Source of the DNA: CAUZEO01 sp963578625
GTDB lineage: Bacteria > Verrucomicrobiota > Kiritimatiellia > SLOV01
Assembly (NCBI GenBank): GCA_963578625.1
Contig: CAUZEO010000174.1
Location: forward strand, 1-10,599
DNA: 10,599 nucleotides
Direction: 5' to 3'
Position numbers and translations under genes: made by a program. Shown here in pieces: positions 5,440 through 10,599 of the stretch (positions within the stretch are counted from its first letter, which is position 1; every line of letters begins with the position of its first letter). The notes under the pieces are model-generated. The model saw only the letters and a list, made by a program, of their open reading frames with translations, did no database searches and was not told where the DNA came from.

Positions 5440-7771
5440 TGGGCCTCGCGGCTGATTCTTCGCGAGACGGAGACGAAGCGGTCCAACTACTTACCTCCGT
5501 ACGCAGGAAGCCGAAATGGGTCAACAACGCGCGTGGGTGTTACGCAGCCGCGTTTAACGATTTGGAAAGCGTCGCGCTGATCGCCTTGTGCATTCAGCAT
5601 AATGACGGAGGCGGTATCTCCCTCCACATCGACAATCATCGACCCATGCTCAGGATGAATCACGCGTTTCATGACAGGCATTGTGCCCCTGCGACTGACA
5701 CCTGCACCGCCATGTCCGGTGACGACCGCGACGGTGCCTTGGTGCGGATACAGACCGGCGCTTTTCCGATATGAACCATCGCCGTTCGGATCCCCGTCTC
5801 CGTCGTCCAGAATGACTCCCTCCGCCGTCGTCGGTGTCGCATAGGCTCCGTCGATGAGCATCGAGCGCTCGTAGATGTGGGAATGACCGGAGAACACCAT
5901 GTCGACTCCTCGGGCCTCGAGTATGGGCATGATATTCTCCCGCATTTCGACAAGTTGATGTTCGGTGTCGCTGTCGTGGGAGCCCTTCGTGTAGGGAGGA
6001 TGATGCCAATACGCAAAAATCCAATCGGCGGTTGTGTGTTCGAGATCGGACTGCAACCATCTCGCCATGGGCGCATTCGATGAACGGTCCAGGTCGTGCG
6101 AATTAAGTACGATGAAATGGGCGTTGCCGTATTCGAAGGAATAATACGCCTCGGTGCCTGAGGGAAGTCCACCCGCCTCCCCGTGGGTAGGCAGGACGTA
6201 ACAATCGTAGTAGGGGCCGACCTGGGTTTTCCCGTCGGATGTCTGTCCTTCGTGGTTTCCCATGGCGGGCCAGCAGACCGTGTTGCGCAGGGTTTGCCGG
6301 TAGGGTTTGAAGAAGTTTCGGCTAAACTCTTCATCCGTTCCATTGCTGTAGGCCATGTCGCCTACATGGAGATAGATGTCGATCGGATGATCCTGGCGGC
6401 GCGTAAACTCGCGCATTGCCTTGTGAACCTTCGCCTGAACGCGGCCACCGGTCCCCGAGTCTCCCACGACCCAGAATCGGAGGGGGACCTGCGCGCCCGC
6501 CGCCGGATGCGTAGTGAAGTGATGGGTTCCCTCCCCGCCTGCGAGGAGGCGATCTCCGTCGTAGACCGCATAATGATAGGTCGTGGCCGGTTTGAGGCCG
6601 CGGAGGGTCGCTTCGTACTGACGGGTACCCCCCGGGGCGCTGTGCAACGCCAACGACGCATCGGGATGATCCATGGTCTTGGTCAGGATGTGTCCGGGTG
6701 GAACGACGCGGTCAAGCGATCGCGGCGATCTTCCGTATCGAACAACCGGTTCGCTCTTTCCCCGGGTTCGCCAGACGATACCCATTGACGTGGGTGTCCC
6801 CAGCGCGAGATACGGTCCTCGCGAATGTTGGCGATCGAAGTGAAACGGTTCGGATTCATTTTCGCTGACGGTGACCAGCAGCGGCGGGGCGATTGCGAGA
6901 TTATCGGTCTGTACCCGGAGCATATTCTGCTCGGGCCAGGGGCGGTCGACCTTCCAGGCGTGTCCATCGGCATGGAGGTACAGCACCGGCTTGCCGAAGG
7001 CGCGGGAAGCAACGCGAAAGGGCACGAAAAATGCCTCATGCATTCCCGTCGGCACCGCATGGGCAAAAACGACCGCCGCGCGCACATGCTCGTTGAAACG
7101 ACGAAAGTTTCCGGCGACCCACGCGGCGTTTTCCGAGAGCCGCTGGGCCCACTCCGCTGCATCGTGGACGGTCCCACCGGGCAGATTGATCCCGATGAAC
7201 AGCACGCCACTCCGTACAAAGGCAAAATTCTCCGGACGGGCTTCCTGGTGCTGCACGCCCCCGCTGACGGGATAGCTTTTTCGAAAGAATTGCGCACGAT
7301 CCCACCGCTGATGGAAATGCATGAACGTGCGCGACCAGTCATCCCACGCCTGGTCGGGATCCTCCTGGTCGGTATACTCGTTGTCACCGAGAACAACAAA
7401 CGTGGGCATGTCTGCGCGACCGAGCGCGTGAGCGATCGCTGCACAATTGGAACTCGTCGAAGTCTGACTTCCAGGGAGGATGTCACCCAGGTGAACGAGA
7501 AATTCGCCTTCGGCTTGTGCGTTCGCCTGATCGACATACTCTCGAAGCTGGATGGCTTCCCGCGGTTTGTACGGCCCGCAACCCATGGCCAGGAATGTTA
7601 CTGTCCGCGGGGTCGACTCGGCTTGATGCGGTGAGAGGGTCCGGCAACCGGAAGCGAATAGAATGACCTGCAGCAAGAGGCCCAAGGAAACAGATCGTAT
7701 GAACATTCTGCCAGAGGATCGTGAGTTGATGCATGCGAGTGATTTCATTTTGATCTCGGACCGCTGGATTT
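5440..7771. repeat. Direct repeat of 2.3 kb, copy 2
   Basis: The partner of 723-3054, in the same orientation and offset by 4717 bases. The left edge meets the remnant of the A/B-family gene at its glycine codons; the right edge fades about 23 bases upstream of the phosphatase start codon, at 7760-7771. The two copies therefore have unrelated outer flanks on both sides. Confidence 0.95.
5487..7748 (-). CDS. Exported double-domain metallophosphatase (purple acid phosphatase-like), copy 2
   Basis: Same protein as copy 1 except Cys for His at residue 735, in the tail after the catalytic domain. All motifs are retained: the lipobox Cys35, the odd GCGPY at 56-60, GDNE at 121-124, and the five purple-acid-phosphatase blocks with Asp430, Asp464, Tyr467, Asn498/His499, His582-583 and His622/His624. 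The start is placed at the ATG at 7748, as in copy 1. The frame stays open upstream to 7952, but that stretch overlaps the pilin-like gene, contains a likely terminator and has no homologue in front of copy 1. Unlike copy 1 it is not preceded by protein A; its upstream neighbour is the pilin-like gene 145 bases away, so the two copies are probably expressed from different promoters. Confidence 0.88.
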   Translation of the reverse strand: MKSLACINSRSSGRMFIRSVSLGLLLQVILFASGCRTLSPHQAESTPRTVTFLAMGCGPYKPREAIQLREYVDQANAQAEGEFLVHLGDILPGSQTSTSSNCAAIAHALGRADMPTFVVLGDNEYTDQEDPDQAWDDWSRTFMHFHQRWDRAQFFRKSYPVSGGVQHQEARPENFAFVRSGVLFIGINLPGGTVHDAAEWAQRLSENAAWVAGNFRRFNEHVRAAVVFAHAVPTGMHEAFFVPFRVASRAFGKPVLYLHADGHAWKVDRPWPEQNMLRVQTDNLAIAPPLLVTVSENESEPFHFDRQHSRGPYLALGTPTSMGIVWRTRGKSEPVVRYGRSPRSLDRVVPPGHILTKTMDHPDASLALHSAPGGTRQYEATLRGLKPATTYHYAVYDGDRLLAGGEGTHHFTTHPAAGAQVPLRFWVVGDSGTGGRVQAKVHKAMREFTRRQDHPIDIYLHVGDMAYSNGTDEEFSRNFFKPYRQTLRNTVCWPAMGNHEGQTSDGKTQVGPYYDCYVLPTHGEAGGLPSGTEAYYSFEYGNAHFIVLNSHDLDRSSNAPMARWLQSDLEHTTADWIFAYWHHPPYTKGSHDSDTEHQLVEMRENIMPILEARGVDMVFSGHSHIYERSMLIDGAYATPTTAEGVILDDGDGDPNGDGSYRKSAGLYPHQGTVAVVTGHGGAGVSRRGTMPVMKRVIHPEHGSMIVDVEGDTASVIMLNAQGDQRDAFQIVKRGCVTPTRVVDPFRLPAYGGK

Positions 7772-7787
7772 CTGGCAGACTTCTACG

Positions 7788-7801
7788 ATTACAATTGTAA
7801 T
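7788..7801. promoter_or_regulatory. Perfect 14-base palindrome upstream of phosphatase copy 2
   Basis: ATTACAATTGTAAT reads the same on both strands. It is an AT-rich island in GC-rich surroundings, 40 bases upstream of the copy 2 start codon, and is absent in front of copy 1. Its position fits an operator or promoter element. No regulator gene is in the window and I cannot assign a family, so the role is inferred. Confidence 0.35.
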
Positions 7802-7809
7802 TAAGCAAC

Positions 7810-7853
7810 AAAAAACCTCTCCTCTCGCGCTGTGGGTGCACGCCCGCAGAGAG
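7810..7853 (-). terminator. Probable intrinsic terminator of the pilin-like gene
   Basis: On the minus strand, CTCTC-T-GCG pairs with CGC-GAGAG (one bulged T) around a GC-rich loop containing GTGCAC. It is followed by GAGAGG and then a run of six Ts. The stop codon of the pilin-like gene is about 40 bases upstream. The stem is imperfect and the T run is offset by a few bases, so the call is moderate. Confidence 0.5.
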
Positions 7854-7893
7854 TCGGCCTGAAGGTGGGCCTTTACGGAAAATATCAGAGGGA

Positions 7894-8718
7894 TTAGAAC
7901 AACGGGCCACCGACGGACGGGCGCCCCGGATCGAAGGTAAGATTTGAGTCATCGGCCCAGCTGATTCCGAAATCCATGGCGCGGGTTTTCACCGCTTGCA
8001 TCAATTCATCGTATTGCACGGGAACCACGTGGCCATCGGCAAACATCATGTTCATGTAGCTTTGAGAATGAAGCGGAAACGCCACCGTGAACGGGGAGAA
8101 GATCCCGGTGAAATTGTCGAAACTACCTCCTCCGGGTAACGCCGCGTTCCACGAATCCGGCGCCCCGTCGAAGATCTGCAGGGTGGTCGTCGGTTTCTCA
8201 ATCTCGATCTGGCTGACCTTGTCGATCGGCTTGAACCGGTGATCGCGGAAAGGGTTCTCGTGCACCATGAGATTCAGATTCACCGAATAGGAGGTAGGAT
8301 ACCAGGAGCCCATGAATCCGCTGTGGCCCTGTCCCCCCGGATTCGCGCCCGGGTCGAGGTTGTCCAACGCGACCCATTTCGGACAATAGAACATGTTCTT
8401 GGGGCGGGCATCCCGTAGCTGCCAAATGACCGAGCCTGACGGTGTGATCCCCTCCGAGGTCGCGTGCAAATAGGCGGGCCATTGGCCGCCGCCAATTCCT
8501 TGAATATAGAACGGAAGAACAGTGTTGTCGTGATCGATCGCCCACGAGGCCATCGCCAGAGCGATCTGGTGAAGGTTACTCGCGCAATGCATGGCCAGCG
8601 CGCGCTCCTTTGCCTCGCGCAGGGAAGGCATGAGCAGGGCGGCGAGGATGGCGATGATGGCGATCACCACCAACAGCTCGATCAGGGTGAAGCCGCGATT
8701 TGCTGCAGTTCGATTCAT
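7894..8718 (-). CDS. Type IV pilin-like / pseudopilin protein with FADGH motif
   Basis: A 274-residue protein with a class III leader: MNRTAANRG then FTLIELLVVIAIIAIL. Cleavage by a prepilin peptidase is expected between Gly9 and Phe10, with Phe10 methylated and Glu14 at the canonical +5 position. A hydrophobic helix of about 20 residues follows. The body has no known enzyme motif. Near residues 217-230, HSQSYMNMMFADGHV matches the prepilin-associated H-X9-DG region found in PVC bacteria, though here ten and not nine residues separate His from Asp-Gly. Such proteins occur in large numbers in these genomes, often beside genes for exported hydrolases; their roles are mostly unknown. The ATG at 8718 gives a leader of normal length. 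A TTG at 8766 is in frame and would add 16 residues. A GGAG lies directly against the ATG, too close to be a good ribosome binding site. Confidence 0.88.
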   Translation of the reverse strand: MNRTAANRGFTLIELLVVIAIIAILAALLMPSLREAKERALAMHCASNLHQIALAMASWAIDHDNTVLPFYIQGIGGGQWPAYLHATSEGITPSGSVIWQLRDARPKNMFYCPKWVALDNLDPGANPGGQGHSGFMGSWYPTSYSVNLNLMVHENPFRDHRFKPIDKVSQIEIEKPTTTLQIFDGAPDSWNAALPGGGSFDNFTGIFSPFTVAFPLHSQSYMNMMFADGHVVPVQYDELMQAVKTRAMDFGISWADDSNLTFDPGRPSVGGPLF

Positions 8719-8895
8719 CTCCGTATGATCCAGACCAAAAGTATCCCCCGAATCAGCCGGGAACAAAAGGGTTTCCCTTCAAATCCCTAAATATAGCGAA
8801 AGTCGCCAGAATTCCCGGGCTTGGGGGGGATTCAAGCCGGCCTCGGGATCCCCGGAACTCTGGTGAGTTCGGCTCCTTGGAAACGACAGACACGG

Positions 8896-8926
8896 AAAAA
8901 GGGATGAGGCAACAACGCCTCATCCC
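8896..8926 (-). terminator. Intrinsic terminator of the PEP-CTERM gene
   Basis: A perfect ten-base stem, GGGATGAGGC and GCCTCATCCC, closes a six-base AACAAC loop. On the minus strand it is followed at once by TTTTT. It lies about 28 bases after the stop of the PEP-CTERM gene and separates it from the pilin-like gene. Confidence 0.88.
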
Positions 8927-8954
8927 CTGATTGGTTGATCAAGGTCCTTCCGCG

Positions 8955-9752
8955 TCACCTCGGCATCTGTCGTCGCCACCGCAACATGACGCCCGCGCCG
9001 AGCGCCACAAGCAAAACTGACGCCGGCTCTGGAATACTGGTCAAGTCGACGTGGTCGAAGTATGTGGGTATGCCCGTGTATCCGACAGACCGGTTTTCGT
9101 TGCGGAACCTTAAGAAGCTGATTTCACTGGAAGTGATGAGCGCCGTCTCGGTCGTATCAATGAACGTCTCACCCGTGTCACTTCGCGACATCGTCCACCG
9201 ACCGCCGGCTTCTCGATTGAAGCTCAACGTGAAGTATTCATCCGTGGGAAACGCCTGAACAGAGCCGATGTTGACAACGAGATCATTGTTACCTAAAGCG
9301 TCTTTACGGTAGACTTTGAACTTAAAGTTTCCGTTGTGTCGAGCCGTGGCGGTAAAGTAAGAAAACGAATTCTCTCCCAGAACGCCGCCCTGATTTCCCC
9401 ATAGCTGGATCAGCAGTCCCGCATGGTTCTTGGGCACGACATCGGTCATACGCATCGTAATATCGAGGGACATGTTGGGGTTGGTCTGAAATTCAACCGG
9501 ATTCCCGGAGAAATCATTATCCATGACCAGGCGGTGCGCCCCTCCGGAGCCAATTGCTCCCGCATTATAGTGGACCGACCGGCTCGGATCCAAGGGGTCA
9601 TCATTGCCCACGCCGAGCGCGGCGTTGTTTTTCGCTTCGGCCACGTCCCATCCGTCCGCTGTACTCATGTCATGGTCGATATGAACGATCGTTGCCGATG
9701 CCGAGAGGACGCTCGCGCACACGAAGGTGATAATGATTGATACAAGTTTCAT
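8955..9752 (-). CDS. PEP-CTERM exported protein
   Basis: A 265-residue exported protein. Residues 1-20 are a signal peptide ending in LSASA. The C-terminus has the full PEP-CTERM sorting signal: SIPEP at 239-243, a hydrophobic stretch of about 14 residues (ASVLLVALGAGVML), then the basic RWRR. Proteins with this signal are handled by an exosortase, normally in bacteria that make exopolysaccharide; no exosortase gene is in the window. The middle is beta-rich with no cysteine and no catalytic motif, and could be a concanavalin-like or lamin-G-type sandwich. ATG at 9752 is chosen because AGGAGG lies eight bases upstream and the signal peptide starts there; an in-frame GTG at 9809 would put 19 unlike residues in front. 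It is monocistronic, with its own terminator. Confidence 0.88.
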   Translation of the reverse strand: MKLVSIIITFVCASVLSASATIVHIDHDMSTADGWDVAEAKNNAALGVGNDDPLDPSRSVHYNAGAIGSGGAHRLVMDNDFSGNPVEFQTNPNMSLDITMRMTDVVPKNHAGLLIQLWGNQGGVLGENSFSYFTATARHNGNFKFKVYRKDALGNNDLVVNIGSVQAFPTDEYFTLSFNREAGGRWTMSRSDTGETFIDTTETALITSSEISFLRFRNENRSVGYTGIPTYFDHVDLTSIPEPASVLLVALGAGVMLRWRRQMPR

Positions 9753-9788
9753 AGTTGTTCCTCCTGTCACTGTTGTTGCTCCTGTCAC
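9753..9788 (-). repeat. Tandem duplication of the ribosome binding site region
   Basis: Two adjacent 18-base units match at 16 of 18 positions. Read on the minus strand these are GTGACAGGAGCAACAACA and GTGACAGGAGGAACAACT. The second holds the Shine-Dalgarno AGGAGG used by the PEP-CTERM gene; the first holds a weaker AGGAG 18 bases further upstream. Since 18 is a multiple of three, the duplication is also frame-neutral for the longer GTG-initiated frame. Confidence 0.75.
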
Positions 9789-9832
9789 TACTTCAACGAG
9801 TTTTTTCACGCCTACTTTACTTTTACGGGTTT

Positions 9833-9881
9833 ATCTGCATCACCTGCAGATGGATGGTTTCCTCCAATAGTCTTGGACTAT
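9833..9881 (-). promoter_or_regulatory. Two hairpins in the leader of the PEP-CTERM gene
   Basis: ATCTGCA and TGCAGAT (9833-9839 and 9845-9851) pair around a five-base loop. ATAGTC and GACTAT (9867-9872 and 9876-9881) pair around a three-base loop. Both lie 80-130 bases upstream of the start codon. They could be operators or leader-RNA stems; I recognise no riboswitch. Confidence 0.35.
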
Positions 9882-10069
9882 CCCCATTCATTGAAATTGG
9901 TGCAAAATGAATTCACTGTTTTCGTCAAGGCCGAAAAAGTTTTTTTGCGGAAGCGAACAACCCAAAATTTATTGACATAAACGGGACAAAATAGCTGTGT
10001 ATGTGGGGCTGGTGGGAGGCAGGAGGAGATGCGGATCCAGCGTGTAGCGCGGACCTTCCTTCGGCATGG

Positions 10070-10089
10070 TGCGGACTGTGAAGTCCGCA
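10070..10089. repeat. REP-like hairpin
   Basis: A perfect 8-base stem, TGCGGACT and AGTCCGCA, closes a GTGA loop. One wobble and one GC pair extend it outward. Stem and loop lengths equal those of the hairpin at 5211-5230, although the sequence differs. Confidence 0.6.
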
Positions 10090-10405
10090 TCCCCGGCTTA
10101 CCTGTGTTTCCTGACGCTCCACCGCCCAAATTCATCTCGTTCTTCGCTCGCTCCGTGAGCGACACGTATGGGCATTTTAATGGATTGCTCTTTACTACAG
10201 CGCGTTTTGCAGCAATTTTACGAGTCATGCGAAACGCAAAAAAAACCTTTGCACCGCTATCCTGCTCGAGGTTTCGTCGCTTTTCACCCTTGAGAACTCG
10301 CGATGCTTCGATTCCCGGTTTTTTTTCGTGATATTTCCGCCCGTAGCAAGCACCGCAAGTTATTAACAGCCTGGGCTGAACATAAAGAAATTTCCGTAAC
10401 CCGTA

Positions 10406-10458
10406 GGTTGGCCTTTCCGCCCGAGGCGGACCTGCCTCTGGCATGGCCTAGGCCGACC
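10406..10458. repeat. Nested palindrome that can fold as a three-way junction
   Basis: An outer stem GGTTGGCC (10406-10413) pairs with GGCCGACC (10451-10458) through one G-T wobble. Inside it, TCCGCC and GGCGGA (10416-10421 and 10425-10430) form a tight hairpin with a CGA loop. The right arm contains the self-complementary GGCCTAGGCC (10445-10454), which offers an alternative pairing. It sits about 40 bases from the insertion sequence end. Confidence 0.5.
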
Positions 10459-10498
10459 CGGCGCAAGCGGGGTGGTTGGGCCTCGGAAAACGGGTCGA

Positions 10499-10599
10499 TG
10501 AACAATGTTAGTCTGAGGACCTTAGCCAAAGGAGTCAGACGAATGAAAGGCAAACGCCGGACGACGGAAGAAAAGATCCGCATATTGAGACAAGCGGAC
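10499..10599 (+). mobile_element. Left end of an IS3-like insertion sequence (runs off the right edge)
   Basis: The transposase start at 10543 is preceded by about 44 bases that begin TGAACAATGTTAGTCTGAGG. Starting with TG fits IS3-family ends, and the distance to the first gene is normal. The exact boundary is inferred because the other terminal repeat and any target duplication are outside the window. Confidence 0.5.
10543..10599 (+). CDS. IS3-family transposase OrfA, first 19 codons
   Basis: The visible start reads MKGKRRTTEEKIRILRQAD. It matches the opening of the helix-turn-helix DNA-binding OrfA of IS3-type elements (basic N-terminus, then T-x-E-E-K-I-x-I-L-R-x-A-D). AAAGGAG lies eight bases before the ATG. 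The family usually makes the full transposase by a -1 frameshift into a downstream orfB, which is beyond the edge. It is the only plus-strand gene here, which marks it as an insertion. Confidence 0.75.
   Translation, partial: MKGKRRTTEEKIRILRQAD

Larger units (their letters stand above)
9882..10498. other. Non-coding, hairpin-rich stretch between the PEP-CTERM gene and the insertion sequence
   Basis: No convincing gene is seen. A 188-codon open frame on the minus strand runs across it, but it covers the palindromes described separately and has no protein-like pattern. The AT-rich section 9890-9985 is a plausible place for the PEP-CTERM promoter, though I see no clear -10/-35 pair. The section around 10125-10340 has the patchy look of dispersed repeat debris. 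Confidence 0.4.

Noticed and set aside
723..7771. Composite transposon with the 2.3-kb repeats as flanking elements
   Set aside because: The repeats carry a phosphatase gene, not a transposase, and show no terminal inverted repeats or target duplications.
7749..7952. N-terminal extension of phosphatase copy 2 to 821 residues
   Set aside because: It overlaps the 3' end of the pilin-like gene, spans a likely terminator, lacks a counterpart upstream of copy 1 and would bury the signal peptide.
9878..10444. 188-codon open frame on the minus strand
   Set aside because: It covers palindromic repeats, has no ribosome binding site or protein-like pattern, and reads as a chance open frame through non-coding repeat DNA.

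Overview
The window looks like an accessory stretch of a GC-rich bacterial genome, most likely from the PVC superphylum (Verrucomicrobiota, Kiritimatiellota or Planctomycetota type). Three things point there: a type IV pilin-like protein with a textbook N-methylation leader and a C-terminal FADGH motif, a PEP-CTERM exported protein, and secreted beta-rich proteins ending in a short W...YRV-type domain. No rRNA or other taxonomic marker is present, so this placement is inference. Almost every gene lies on the minus strand, so transcription runs from right to left.

Layout in the direction of transcription. The right edge holds the start of an IS3-like insertion sequence on the plus strand. To its left is about 600 bases of non-coding DNA with strong hairpins. 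Then come a PEP-CTERM protein gene (9752-8955) with a clear terminator, a pilin-like gene (8718-7894) with a probable terminator, and copy 2 of a large exported double-phosphatase gene (7748-5487). A broken tail of a secreted-protein gene follows (5439-5311). Next is a compact, operon-like run: secreted protein B (5185-4151), its paralogue A (4120-3062) and copy 1 of the double phosphatase (3031-770), with gaps of about 30 bases. After a gene-free stretch, the left edge carries the 5' part of aspartate-semialdehyde dehydrogenase (asd), with a 3' tRNA fragment directly in front of it.

The most striking feature is a 2.3-kb direct repeat (723-3054 and 5440-7771) carrying the phosphatase gene. 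Its core of about 2.2 kb shows no difference that I can find. The outer 107 bases on one side differ at 11 positions, and the other edge is also diverged. This mosaic is what gene conversion between two older copies would leave, although a recent duplication or an assembly effect is not excluded. Copy 2 abuts a truncated third member of the A/B family exactly at that family's glycine-rich linker, so the locus has been rearranged.

Functionally, the phosphatase combines a degenerate N-terminal metallophosphoesterase domain (an expected metal-binding Asp is replaced by Cys) with an intact purple-acid-phosphatase-like domain behind a lipoprotein signal. A and B are exported, and their only mature cysteines are a conserved adjacent Cys-Cys pair. 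A working hypothesis is a cell-surface module for binding and dephosphorylating an external substrate. A heptanucleotide repeat inside the signal-peptide region of A could switch that gene on and off. Nothing in the window identifies the substrate.
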